DNA from: a virus
Reading direction: 5' to 3' (one strand)
IMG/VR virus record: IMGVR_UViG_3300025876_000036
Location: 1 to 46,026 of that record
DNA length: 46,026 bases
In this document: one piece after another, positions 7,866 through 18,100 of the stretch
Numbering within the stretch: position 1 is the stretch's first letter
How the letters are laid out: each line of letters starts with the position of its first letter
Notes under the pieces: generated by a model
Database searches by the model: none
The model's input: the letters and a program-made list of their open reading frames with translations, nothing else
What the model was told of the DNA's origin: nothing
Program-made: the position numbers and the translations under genes

Positions 7866-8492
7866 ATGGCAAAAATAACTTATCTTAATGAAGATCTTTA
7901 CGAAAAAGTAAAGAAAGAAGCTGATAAAAAATTCGAAAAGGATTCCTATGTAAAGAATATGTGGATTCTAAAAGAATATGAAAAGCGAGGAGGCAAAACC
8001 AATAAAGAAGGTAAGAAGCCTAGCGACAAGCAAGTTAAAAAAAGCGTGAAGGGCTATGAAATTAATTTGGATCTTTGGGAATTCGAAGTAGCAGAAGATA
8101 AGGATTACAGCAATTATTGTGAAGAGTTTGGTTTAGAAACTGAAAAAATTATCGCAGAAGATAGTGAAGAAAAAATTTCTGAGGTTTACAGTAAATACAA
8201 GAAGACTGTAAATATGAGCTATAGCTCCTTAAAGAAATGGTCAGAAAATCCATGTAGCAAAACTGCCAGTCTGTCTCGTGGGCCAATTGAAAGAAATTTG
8301 AGATTATTATCCAAAAAGAAGAGTGAGTGGACAATGAGCGACGTTAAATCTGCGAATAGAACAATAAGCTTTGTATCTCGGATGAAAGGCGCAGAACAAG
8401 GAGAAAAAACTACTATCAAGAAAGATGGAGGCAAAATTCTTTGCCCTTCTAAAAGAGATGTTAGTTTAATGAATTGGGCCTACAAGCCCTAA
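7866..8492 (+). CDS. Hypothetical protein, 208 aa, with conserved-looking Trp/Arg C-terminal block
   Basis: The N-terminal half is Lys-rich (YEKVKKEADKKFEKDSYVKN). The C-terminal half (about 117-208) has an ordered block: SYSSLKKWSENPCSKTASLS, PIERNLRLLSKKKSEW, NRTISFVSRMKG and a terminal SLMNWAYKP. I have the impression that similar blocks recur in phage hypothetical proteins, but I cannot name a domain or function. It follows the 106-residue gene by 10 nt and is the last gene of that unit. An inverted repeat (ATTGGGC near 8475 and GCCCAAT near 8531) brackets its end, too far apart for a convincing terminator. Confidence 0.62.
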   Translation: MAKITYLNEDLYEKVKKEADKKFEKDSYVKNMWILKEYEKRGGKTNKEGKKPSDKQVKKSVKGYEINLDLWEFEVAEDKDYSNYCEEFGLETEKIIAEDSEEKISEVYSKYKKTVNMSYSSLKKWSENPCSKTASLSRGPIERNLRLLSKKKSEWTMSDVKSANRTISFVSRMKGAEQGEKTTIKKDGGKILCPSKRDVSLMNWAYKP

Positions 8493-8541
8493 AACATTGC
8501 CGACTTATATTTTAGAATATTAAAGAGGCAAGCCCAATAAG

Positions 8542-8570
8542 CTTCTCCATCTTCGCCTTTTTGTGTAATA
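8542..8570 (+). promoter_or_regulatory. Putative late promoter, neck genes
   Basis: CTTCTC at 8542-8547, exactly 16 nt, TGTAATA at 8564-8570 preceded by TG. The ATG at 8577 is 6 nt downstream; the ATG at 8571 would directly abut the box. Confidence 0.68.
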
Positions 8571-8576
8571 ATGAAC

Positions 8577-9032
8577 ATGGCAGAATTTCAACCACTTTCA
8601 GGCGTAGCCTATGAAATACATCAAGAACTGGAATCACCAGCTAATCCTACGACTGGTAGTATTTTTTATTGGTTAGAGTCGAACGTTGGCAAATTAAACA
8701 ATAAAATTTCAACATTCTACTCTTACGATTCTGGTGATTATTCCCCGCAGCTTGGGCACGACGAAAAAGATATATTAAAAGCTATATATTACGGGTTTTA
8801 TTATAAAAATAAAGCTAGAACCTCTTTGATTTCGACTAGCAATAATAACCTTTTATCTCTTAAAGACGATCAATCATCCGTTTCTTTCGTTAATAATAAA
8901 GATGTTGCTCGTGCCTATAACGATTTGGCTAAAGACTCGGATCGAGAAGCCAATGATTTGGCAAATTTGTGGAAGCATAATAGGAGCGGACCAAGAGATA
9001 CAAAGCAGAGCTGGAGTGGACACTGGCAATAA
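8577..9032 (+). CDS. Putative head-tail connector protein
   Basis: 151 residues from ATG 8577 (MAEFQPLSGVAYEIHQELES). An ATG at 8571 would add two residues, but the 6-nt spacing from TGTAATA favours 8577. Size, the largely helical character of the N-terminal half (YWLESNVGKLNNKI, DEKDILKAIYYGFYYKNKAR) and the position directly after the head genes and before other small neck genes fit the small adaptor proteins that close the portal ring. I see no diagnostic motif, so this is a position-based call. The stop overlaps the next start by one nucleotide (TAATG), indicating coupled translation with its probable partner. Confidence 0.5.
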   Translation: MAEFQPLSGVAYEIHQELESPANPTTGSIFYWLESNVGKLNNKISTFYSYDSGDYSPQLGHDEKDILKAIYYGFYYKNKARTSLISTSNNNLLSLKDDQSSVSFVNNKDVARAYNDLAKDSDREANDLANLWKHNRSGPRDTKQSWSGHWQ

Positions 9033-9487
9033 TGAGTTATTTATCAGCAGAGCAGGAGTCATTGGTAAACGAGGCATTCTCGGAACTTCATTATAACTTT
9101 GCTAAAAGAAATCCTTTTTATGCAGTTTCCGAAGGTGGTCAGACAGTGGTCTCTCATAATATAAATCACAATGCATTTTATGGGGCTTCGCCGCTTAATA
9201 CCGAAGTTGTTACTACAAAGCAGAGCGGACTATTTTATGCCAGAACATCTTTTGTTAATGGATCTGAAAATTTTTACAAAATAAATTTCGGAAGCAATTC
9301 AGAGCCGTTACCAGAAGTTTCTCAGACAATATTGAAGGTTATTACGGATTCAACAGGCAACTCTCTACTTGAAGACGCAGAAAGGATCGAGTGGGACGGA
9401 AGGTGGTACAGTCGTAGATCGGAACCTTTAAAGCACGGCCTTTTGCAGGATAATTTTTATAAATTTTACTTTGAAGAGATAAAGTAG
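9032..9487 (+). CDS. Putative neck/stopper protein
   Basis: 151 residues, beta-rich and aromatic (YGASPLNTEVVTTKQSGLFY, EWDGRWYSRRSEPLKHGLLQ). It is translationally coupled to the preceding connector candidate. In siphophages the second small neck gene usually encodes a stopper that holds DNA in the filled head; the position, size and beta-rich look agree, but no motif proves it. The gene ends just before the next late-promoter motif (9492), so it closes a two-gene unit. Confidence 0.45.
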   Translation: MSYLSAEQESLVNEAFSELHYNFAKRNPFYAVSEGGQTVVSHNINHNAFYGASPLNTEVVTTKQSGLFYARTSFVNGSENFYKINFGSNSEPLPEVSQTILKVITDSTGNSLLEDAERIEWDGRWYSRRSEPLKHGLLQDNFYKFYFEEIK

Positions 9488-9491
9488 TGAA

Positions 9492-9520
9492 GTTCTCCAG
9501 AGGGGTATTTTTGTGTAATA
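9492..9520 (+). promoter_or_regulatory. Putative late promoter, tail-completion unit
   Basis: GTTCTC at 9492-9497, exactly 16 nt, TGTAATA at 9514-9520 preceded by TG, then 6 nt to the ATG at 9527. It starts 5 nt after the preceding stop codon. Confidence 0.68.
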
Positions 9521-9526
9521 ATACCT

Positions 9527-10102
9527 ATGCCGATTTTTCAGAGAAGAATAGATGCTAAAGTCCAAAAAAGTTTGACGGGTCAGAAAGCTAAAAACTTTAT
9601 GATGCGTAAAGCTAAAAACAAGTTGAGCATCGCGAAATCAATGTTAGATGATGATATCGATTCTGATCCCGTATCCCAGAAGATAGAAGGAGACCCAAAA
9701 ACTATTGGTTATTTTGGATTCGAAGAAGGGGAACTGCCAGTAGAAAACTTAAAACGGGCTATGAGCAACCGGATTGGTATGACTTCTAAGAGCACTGTCA
9801 GAACCAGAACGGGAAAATCTTCGCGAGGAGCAACATATAAATTTAAAGTAAAATTTCCCAGTTCTAAGGATATCTATTCAGAATATATTTTAAATCTTCC
9901 TTGGATATCAAAAACTTGGGTCGAGGGGGTTGAAAGAGGCTTGAGTGGAGTAGAAAAATTCGCTTATAAACCGGGCGAAGGTCGCTCAGAATTCGGTTAT
10001 CAGCTCAAGGGAAATGTTAAAGATCCAATCACACCAATACAGGATGATGGTTATATCGAAAGAATTAGAAAGTATTTCTCAGAAAATTTAGCAAAAAAAT
10101 AA
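9527..10102 (+). CDS. Putative minor neck/tail-completion protein (HK97 gp10-like position)
   Basis: 191 residues. The N-terminus is basic and helical (RRIDAKVQKSLTGQKAKNFM); the middle is rich in Ser/Thr/Arg (SKSTVRTRTGKSSRGATYKF); the C-terminus has a Trp-containing helix (LPWISKTWVEGVERGLSGVE) and a DDGYIERIRKYFSENL end. The order connector, stopper, this gene, then a further gene and the tube matches the usual place of tail-completion proteins of the HK97 gp10 type. It starts 6 nt after TGTAATA with no Shine-Dalgarno, a leaderless candidate. The next gene follows within 3 nt of the stop. Confidence 0.5.
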   Translation: MPIFQRRIDAKVQKSLTGQKAKNFMMRKAKNKLSIAKSMLDDDIDSDPVSQKIEGDPKTIGYFGFEEGELPVENLKRAMSNRIGMTSKSTVRTRTGKSSRGATYKFKVKFPSSKDIYSEYILNLPWISKTWVEGVERGLSGVEKFAYKPGEGRSEFGYQLKGNVKDPITPIQDDGYIERIRKYFSENLAKK

Positions 10103-10105
10103 ATT

Positions 10106-10939
10106 ATGAATCCACAATTTAAACATAAATTAGGCTCAAGCCTAGCTTTCTTCTTAGAACATAAGATTATTAGCAAGGGACAAGCTTACACAAATATAAC
10201 TGGAGAACTTTATCCTTCTGATCAAATATTATTTAATGGATTAGATTTTTCATCTAGTCCTGCCGCCCAATGGGTTTATGATTCCTCCATTTCGGGAGCT
10301 GTTATTCCTAACGGAGTTTTTGATGGGGCGGGTAATTTTGTTGATAGAGGTGTTAGCGGACTTAATTTAAACTTTATGAATGGGGGGGCGTATCATAGCG
10401 GGATTACCCAAATATCAGGGGTTTACGCCAAGAAAGATTTAAACTTTTATTTTAGGAATGAAAAGGATGTGGAGCTATTTGTGGAGAAATCTTTTAATGC
10501 GCAAGACCCTATAGACTTCATTGACGGGTCGAATGATCTAAAGATTAATGCTCCATGTATTATTTTGAGCCATAAAGATGGCAAGAATACTCCCTTCGCT
10601 TTCGGAGGAATGGACGAGAGTGAGTCAAACTATCAAGCCATTGTAATTTCAGATGATGCCTATTTAATGGATGGAGCACTGAGTATTTTTGAAGACCTAA
10701 ATCAAACTTGCTTCCCAGTTATAGATTTTCAAGATATACCTTTCAATATTTATGGAGATTTGAAAAATGGGGAATTTAATTATACTGGCTTATATTCGGC
10801 GTATCCAGATTCGATACAGAAAGCGACTGTAGATAGAGTTATAACCAATACCACCAAAATGTCATCTAAGGGTAGAGATAATTTTTATTTAGGTTATGCA
10901 GAATTTAGATTGTTATATTATAAATTTCCAAGAATTTAA
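10106..10939 (+). CDS. Putative tail terminator or tail-associated protein, 277 aa
   Basis: 277 residues beginning MNPQFKHKLGSSLAFFLEHK. It is Gly/Asn/Phe-rich with repeated short beta-like stretches (NGVFDGAGNFVDRGVSGLNL, GYAEFRLLYYKFPRI) and few Lys/Glu helices. It sits immediately before the tail-tube unit, where siphophages encode the tail terminator, but it is longer than typical terminators, so it could be a terminator with an extra domain. I do not recognise a family. Its start follows the previous stop by 3 nt in an A-rich stretch, implying coupling. The next promoter box begins at the last base of its stop codon. Confidence 0.5.
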   Translation: MNPQFKHKLGSSLAFFLEHKIISKGQAYTNITGELYPSDQILFNGLDFSSSPAAQWVYDSSISGAVIPNGVFDGAGNFVDRGVSGLNLNFMNGGAYHSGITQISGVYAKKDLNFYFRNEKDVELFVEKSFNAQDPIDFIDGSNDLKINAPCIILSHKDGKNTPFAFGGMDESESNYQAIVISDDAYLMDGALSIFEDLNQTCFPVIDFQDIPFNIYGDLKNGEFNYTGLYSAYPDSIQKATVDRVITNTTKMSSKGRDNFYLGYAEFRLLYYKFPRI

Positions 10940-10968
10940 TTTCTCATTAAACCAAAAAATTTGTAATA
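10940..10968 (+). promoter_or_regulatory. Putative late promoter, tail-tube unit
   Basis: TTTCTC begins at about 10940, directly after the preceding gene, with exactly 16 nt to TGTAATA at 10962-10968. The ATG is 30 nt further on, giving the longest leader among the sites, in front of a high-copy virion protein. Confidence 0.7.
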
Positions 10969-10998
10969 TTAAATACAACCCTCAACTATTTTTAAATT

Positions 10999-12066
10999 AT
11001 GGCTAGAACACAAGTAAAATATGGATCGGCTGGACTTTTCGTAGGCCCGTCACCAGCGACTGGAGTACATACTTCGATAGCACAACTTCACCGTATCCAA
11101 TCTGTTAGTGATACTTTCGACATCCCTTTGGAGGATGTTAATCAATTCGGCAGCACAGCTGCTTTGGACAGAGTTTTAAACACCTCTCCTACTCCTACAA
11201 TGGAGTTTACATACTATGTAACTGACGGACATAACGAGAACGCATTGGGACTACCAATTGATGGTAGTACCTCTATCGCTGGCGGTCTTTTGGACGGAAC
11301 CGAAGATGACAAGAACTATTTTGCACTATATACAAAGCAAGGAACAGATGCAGTTGGTTACACAACTACTTCAGACGATTTTGTTATAGGTATCGGAAAC
11401 GGATTTATTTCATCTTACTCGGTTTCCGCATCTGTTGGTGGTTTCATGGAAGCTAGTGTTTCCGTAGAAGGCTCAAACTACTCAGTTGAAACTGCTGATG
11501 GATCAATTGATGTGCCAGCGATTAACCCAATTGATGGGTCTGCTATTGCTCAAACCTATACGCTCCCCGTTGCATCAACTGGAACTAGCGCGATGCCAAC
11601 AGTTATTAAAAAGGGTGATATTGCTATTACTGGTTTACCAAGTGATTTGCTAGGTGTAGATCTTAGCCAAGCAAATATCCAGTCATTCTCAGTTTCTGTT
11701 GATTTCCCTCGTGAAGCACTGGAAAGACTCGGTAGTGACTTCGTGTTTGCTCGTCCACTTCAAACACCTATCACTGCAACCGTATCTATGGATTTCGCAG
11801 TATCTGAGTTGGTTGAGGGTAGTCTCGCAGATATTTTCAATAATTGTAATATTAACTCTTACAACTTTGCTATTACTGCAAGCCCGTGCACGGCTGGGAC
11901 AAACACAGAGTCATTCAAGATTGATGTTAGAGGCGCGTTCTTCGAAAGTCAGAATACCTCTGTAGATATCGGCTCTGACAGAAACGGTTCCGTATCGTTT
12001 TCAGTTCCGATTGGAGCTTCTAATGATACAACCAGAGGAATTTTCCTCGATGGTACTGCCGTTTAG
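10999..12066 (+). CDS. Major tail tube protein
   Basis: 355 residues, beta-rich and low in Lys. It is the last gene before the tape measure and stands alone between a promoter and a terminator, as expected for the most abundant tail protein. Two halves with tube-like character are visible: VSDTFDIPLEDVNQFGSTAA followed by a TPTMEFTYYVTDG strand, and a second part with ANIQSFSVSVDFPREALERL and FARPLQTPITATVSMDF. The second half has a counterpart (EHIQSFNYSIS) in the gene at 20195, so tube-fold proteins occur on both sides of the tape measure. The length suggests an extra domain, perhaps exposed on the tail surface. The product polymerises in rings around the tape measure. Confidence 0.8.
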   Translation: MARTQVKYGSAGLFVGPSPATGVHTSIAQLHRIQSVSDTFDIPLEDVNQFGSTAALDRVLNTSPTPTMEFTYYVTDGHNENALGLPIDGSTSIAGGLLDGTEDDKNYFALYTKQGTDAVGYTTTSDDFVIGIGNGFISSYSVSASVGGFMEASVSVEGSNYSVETADGSIDVPAINPIDGSAIAQTYTLPVASTGTSAMPTVIKKGDIAITGLPSDLLGVDLSQANIQSFSVSVDFPREALERLGSDFVFARPLQTPITATVSMDFAVSELVEGSLADIFNNCNINSYNFAITASPCTAGTNTESFKIDVRGAFFESQNTSVDIGSDRNGSVSFSVPIGASNDTTRGIFLDGTAV

Positions 12067-12088
12067 AATTCTATTCAAATATATTATT

Positions 12089-12119
12089 AAATCCCACTGG
12101 AAACAGTGGGATTTTTTTT
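12089..12119 (+). terminator. Intrinsic terminator after the tail tube gene
   Basis: A 10-bp perfect stem (AATCCCACTG / CAGTGGGATT) closes on a GAAA tetraloop and is followed by eight T. The last T residues double as the start of the TTTCAC box of the tape-measure promoter, so terminator and next promoter overlap by 3 nt. Confidence 0.92.
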
Positions 12120-12145
12120 CACTTTGTTTAATATTTGATGTAATA
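12117..12145 (+). promoter_or_regulatory. Putative late promoter, tape measure gene
   Basis: TTTCAC at 12117-12122 (its TTT is the terminator's T tract), exactly 16 nt, TGTAATA at 12139-12145, then 11 nt containing a weak AGG before the ATG at 12157. Confidence 0.68.
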
Positions 12146-12156
12146 ATATTTAGGTT

Positions 12157-15100
12157 ATGGCTCAAAGTGATTTAGAAATTATAGTAGGAGCGGATACGCG
12201 AAATTTAAATCGGAAAGTCGATACGGCTGTCCGCAGACTCGAACGTAAAGGGGTCAATTTAAGCACCCGAAAGGGAGAGCAGGCCTTGGGTCGTATTACT
12301 GGCAAGGCTGACGAGTTTACCAAATCGCTAGAAGCTTCTAATGCCCGTGTTATTGCGTTCGGGGCGTCTGTTGCAGTTATTGAGGGAGTTAGAAGGTCTT
12401 TCGTAAAACTAGTAACTACAATTATAGAAGTTGAATCGCAACTTACATCCATTAACAGTATTTTAGGTCAATCTAACAGTACAATTAAACAGTTTGGGAA
12501 TAGCTTGTTTGATGTTGCAAAACAAACTGGCCAGTCTTTCCAGCAAGTAGCGCAAACTGCTCAAGAATTTGCCCGTCAGGGTTTATCGGTTGAGCAAACA
12601 TTACAACGTACTAGTGATGCCTTAATTCTTACTCGATTAACTACTTTAAAAACTGATGAAGCAATTTCCGCACTTACAGCAACTATTAATGGTTTCCAAA
12701 GGGAAGCTTTAACATCTACTCAAGTCATCAATAAGCTCCGTGCTGTTGAAACATCTTTTGCCGTTTCTTCGGATGACTTAGCTAGTGCACTAGCTCGTTC
12801 TGCTTCTGTAGCTCAAGGTGCTGGGGTTTCATTCAATGAGCTATTGGGCGTTATCACTGCGATTAAGCAGAGAACTGGTCTTGGTGGCGCAACTATTGGT
12901 CAAGGTCTTAAGACCGTTTTTACTAGACTGAATTTACCGACTCGCGTCGCCGAATTAAAAGCATTGGGCGTTCAAATAGATGAAAGCTCAAACGGATTTG
13001 AAAAATTGCGTCAAGTCGCAATTGCTTATAAAGCAGCCCAAAATGCCAATAACCAAGGTTTAGCGACTCAAATTGGAGTTGCAGCTGCAGGGCAGTTTCA
13101 AATTTCCAAGTTATCTGCTGCATTCGATGATTTATCTAACTCATATAGCGTCGCTGATGCTGCAGCCCTAAAATCACTTCAAGCTACTAATGAAGCTAAC
13201 AAGGCAAATGAAGCATACAATCAAACTATTGGGGGGTTATCTAAGACAATTGGTGCTAGTATTGGGAAAATTCTAAATAGTGTTGGAGAGCTAGGGACTA
13301 GTGGAGCAATTAAAGATCTTGTTTTAAACATCAATTCCATTTTAGAAGCTTTTCAAGGAAATACAGTTTCTGGATCTAATGCATTAATTAGTATTTTAAA
13401 TAAAGCTATTGTAGGGGCCAAAGAATTCGGATTTTTACGTGATGCTGCAGAAGGCTTCGCAAAAGTTTTAACTGGACCTGGACTTGTTGCTGCTGCTGCA
13501 GTTATTAAAAATCTATTTTCTAACACATTAATTCAGGGTGGTGCATCTTTACTTTCATTAACTGGGGTTAACAAGGGTCAAAAAAATAGAGAACAGAATC
13601 AAGCTGCTACTTTAAGCCTGTTAAAACAAGGTACTATTGAGGAGCAAAAGCAGTTTACTTTAGCCACTTCGCAAGCTGAAAAAGAAAGAGTTATTCTTGG
13701 GATTTTACAAAAACAGCTTGCTATTCAAACAGCTCAAGAATTACAGTATGTCAGAACTGCAGATGCCATAAGAAAGAAGGGCTTGGTTATAGCGGCTGAT
13801 AGCTCTGGGTATACTATGAGGCAGACGGCTACTTCAAGAGTGCTAGGGCGCGGAGTGGGGTCTAAGGCGGAAGGAACAATACCAGATGCAATTGTTAGAG
13901 AGCAAAATGCTATTAATAAAAATGTAGGAGGTGCTACGTCTAAAGCAAGAGTCCAAGTTATTGAAAAATTTAATTATGGCAGAGGTAAAAAGGGTCCAGC
14001 GGTTGTTAATAGCGAAGAGCTCATTATCCCTAATAAATCTGGAGACATTGTTTTAAACAAAGAAATGATGAAAGGCGGGATGTTAAATAAGAAAGGATTT
14101 AATTTCGCTGCAGGAAGCACACGAGAAATCGCTATAAAAGGTAAACTAGAAAACGGGTTACCCCTGACTAATAAGGATAAAGAATGGCTCCGAAAGAATG
14201 CTGGTAAGAATCCAGCAGGGGCCTCCAGTAGAAGTCAGAACAAAATTTTACCCGCTACGGCTGGTGCTATCGCTAAAAGAGGGGGTAAGGATATTTACCT
14301 TGATACTTCCGACCCATCGGCTAGAAGAGAAAGGTTCAGTACATTGGCCAAGCAAAATCGCGGAAGATCAGCATTTGACTCTTTAATATCTACCGATGCT
14401 CCATCTAAGACAATTGCTAGGAAAAACCTAATAAATAGAGGAGCTTCAGGAGGTTTTGAAAGTCTTACCGCAGGTTCAGGAAAAAATACTTTCGCAGCTG
14501 TTGATCAACGCGGTATTCAAGTGGCTACTGGAGAGGGTAAGAAAGGTTTTGCTGGATTTGCAAGACTACAAAAAAATCTCGATAAGCGGGATATTGAACA
14601 AGCCAAATTAGACGCTCAGGCTGCCGCTATAAAACAGGAAAAAAGAGATGAAAAAGCGCAAACAATCCGAGCGGCAAGAAGAAAATCAGAGCAACAAAAA
14701 AAACAACGAGCTCTGGATCTAAAGGATTTCAAAGAGGATGCGAGGCTCGGCAGTCAGAAAGAAATATTTGAAGGTGGAAAAGAAGCAGGGATAAATACTA
14801 GATTTTCAGCAAAAGATAGAGCTAGTATTCAGGCGGACGAGTATAGAAAAGAGATAGCGCGGCAACAAAATAAAAGAGGCATTACTGATGATGAGTTAAA
14901 TAAAACTCCAGAAGGAAAGGCATTAAAAGCGCAAGTTAGGAAACAAGTTAGAGCTTCTGTTGGTAATAGATTTTTTGAAATAGATAAGCAAGTAGCCCAA
15001 GAACAAGTTGGTGCAGCTCAAAGAGAAATACAAAAGCAAAGCCGCAAAGGGCTGGGGAAGATTGGTCTGCCAAGTTTTGGAAAGTTAGAAAAAAGTTTTG

Positions 15101-18100
15101 AGCAGGATAAGAATCTAACCCCCCTTGCGAAAGCCCAATTGAAGGAAGATATCAAAAATAGGAGATTCCAAAGAAATCAGGGGATTGCTCAAAAAGGATT
15201 TATAGGTAGCTTTGCTTTGAGTGCTGGCGCTCCACTTCTGGGGAGGGTAGCTCAAGGTCTTGGTGCTAGTGAAAAAACTGGTAGTGCTATTACAGGGGCC
15301 GCTCAAGGAGCTGCGACAGGACTTGCTGCTGGAGCCCTGTTCGGATTTCCGGGGGCTTTAATTGGCTCATTAGGGGGCGCTGCAGTTGGAGGTGCTTCGG
15401 CCTTCTTGGATGAGGGTCCTTCGGAATCAGAAAAGTTAGCAAAACTATTTGGAGAGATTAAAGAAAAAAACGTAAATACCGCTAATGCTATTACCGGTTT
15501 TTTGCAATCTGAGTCTTTAATTTCTGACCTGATATCTTCTGGAGATATTGATGAGGGGAAGATATTAGATTTACAAGATTCAGCATTTCAAAATTTACAA
15601 AAGACGGGTTTAAGCTTTGAAGATGTTACAAAATTAACCACTGCAAAACCAAAAGACAGGGGTAATGTGGCTGCAGAATTACAGAAGAATTTAAATTCGC
15701 AAACAAATATAGCCGAATCAAAAGCAGTCCTAGCAAAAATTCTAGAAGAAAAATCAGGAACAAAATTTGTAGGGAAGGAGTCGGATTTGTCGGGGGGTCG
15801 TCCTAGTGGCTTCGCAGTAGCACGTGCCCTTATATCTAACGGCGCTGCAAGAATTGGAATAAATAATGGAGATGTTCAAAAAGTTCAAGATGCTTTCTCT
15901 AAAATAATCCTCCCCGGTGAAACAACGGAATCTGGAAAGACGATTGAGAAAGGTGGAGAGTCATTCCAAGAAATAGAGAAGATAATTTTTTCTAGTATTA
16001 ATTTCGATAAATTAGACTCAGCTTTACAACTATCTGGCGGTAATATATCTCAATTAGGAAAAGATTTAAACGAGGCTTTTCTGTCTGGTAATGCTGGTAA
16101 AATACAGACAGCTTTTAACCAATTGGGAATTTCGATATCGGATTTACCTGAAGGTATTAGGCAAGCTTCAGATGGAATAGCAAGGTTCGGTGAGATTGTA
16201 GGGGCGAGTTTTGAGGAGGGAGGAAGATTCGACAAACTTAATACCACGAGGTCGTTACAAAAGGCAAGAGTAAGAGTATCGGCTAATGATGCTAAATTCG
16301 GTCAGGCACAATTATCCGTTTTGGATGCGCAAAGAAGTATAACTAATGTAAATTCATTCAACAGTAGATTAGCCGGTGCAACTCAATTAAAAAGACAAAG
16401 AAGTAATATAGAAATAGCTAATTCTAGGTTTGGAATAAAAAATCCAGAAAGGGATGATAATTTCAAGAAGATACAGGAATTGCAGGTTAATGAAGAAACA
16501 TTAAAAACAGAAAATAATAAAAACAAAATTCTTGATGAAGCAAATGATGAAATAAGAAAGTTTATACAAGACCCAACTGTAGCTGGTGATATAGATAATG
16601 AAGAATTGACCAAGGTTCTAGCAAAAATGGGAGATGGGATTTCTAGTTTAGAAGAATTGGGAGGTATAAGGACAGAACTAAAAAAGATTTTCGAAGGTAC
16701 AGATAAGTCATCTCAGATTCTGGATAATTTATACCTAAAAGCTGCAGAGTCTGTTGAGCTTGAAAAGGTTGCGTCGAATGATAGGTTGGAGAATATAAAG
16801 ATTGTCCAAAATCAAGCGAGTGCCATTAGGCAGCAGCAAAAGAATGCAAGTACAAGATCCCAAATGGAATCTGAAATGGGTATGAAATTCGAAGATATAC
16901 TGGGAACAGGCGATAAAAGTATTTCTGGAGTTGTCCAAGCCACTTCGGAATTCGGGAATACAAAGGGAGTTAACAAGATATTAAAGGATGTAGCTAATGA
17001 CACTAGAAAAGGTTTTATTGCTGCTTTGCAACTGAAAGACGAGGACGGCGAGTTTAAAATATCTCAAGGTAGACAAACTCAGATGTTAGCTGACTTTGAC
17101 AGGCAGATTAAAAAGTCTGGGAGAGTCGGATCTGGTATTTCTAAATTTGACGTTTCTGGAAGAGTTAATTCAAGTTTGGATTTTCTGGAAGATAAATATT
17201 CTGAAGAAATGCAAGGTGAAGGATTTACAGCTTTTAGAAATGAAGTAACCCAAAGGGGTAAAAGCGTTGATGAGGTTATAGCTAGTACGCCCAAAAGCGT
17301 AAGAGAAGGGTTTACTGAAATTGAAAAGCCATTTTATAGAGAGGGCGACATAGAACCGATTTTAACTCCACTAGAAAAAACACAAAGAGAGAGAGCCGCA
17401 GTTGACAAAAAAAATAAAATCGACAGATTGAGGTTCGAACAAAAAGCAAGACTGGAAAATAAGGATGGATATACGGAAGATGACCAAGGAGTTTTAAGGT
17501 CTTCAGATTATATGGAGGCATTGACGCCTCGGTCAGGTTTGGCCGAAGATCTTGAGACCATTAAGAAACCGCTTCAGATGGATAAGGAGACGATGGATAG
17601 GGTGGAAGGTAGGACAGGTAAAATAGACACTTCTGCCGCTAAAGGTTATGATTTTCGATTGGATCCTACTTTAGGTCCATCATTACCTGAAAATCTATTT
17701 ACCAGAGAAACTAATAAATCTCCAATTTTTATGGGGGGTTTTAAGCCCAAGATTGAGCCAGAGGCAAACGTTAACCCTTTGACAGAAGCATTAAATAAAG
17801 CTACTGAAGCGCTTGAGGCGCAAGAAGGCGCAAAGAAAGATAATGAATTCCTCAAAGAAATGGTAAACAAGATTGGAGAAGGACAAGCCGAAAGGACTCT
17901 AGTCTTTGGAGAATTAAAAGAAGCGATAGTAGCATTAAACACTTACATGGCAGGAGATTCTAGCAAGGAAACATTTGCTTCGATTCTGGAAAAATTGACT
18001 GCCGAGCCAACCGAAGAAGATAATAAGTCGATTGAAACGGGCAAAGAGATGGCTGCGGCATTTGCCAATTCGTTGAAGGCGGGTCTACGCGAGACTTTTA

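Noticed and set aside
8474-8538. Inverted repeat ATTGGGC/GCCCAAT around the end of the 208-residue gene as a terminator
   Set aside because: Only 7 bp with a loop of about 50 nt and no T tract.
8571-8576. ATG at 8571 as start of the connector gene
   Set aside because: It directly abuts TGTAATA; ATG 8577 fits the 6-nt spacing of the class.
11845-11851. TGTAATA inside the tail tube gene as a further promoter
   Set aside because: No TTTCTC/TTTCAC at 16 nt upstream and no gene start follows.
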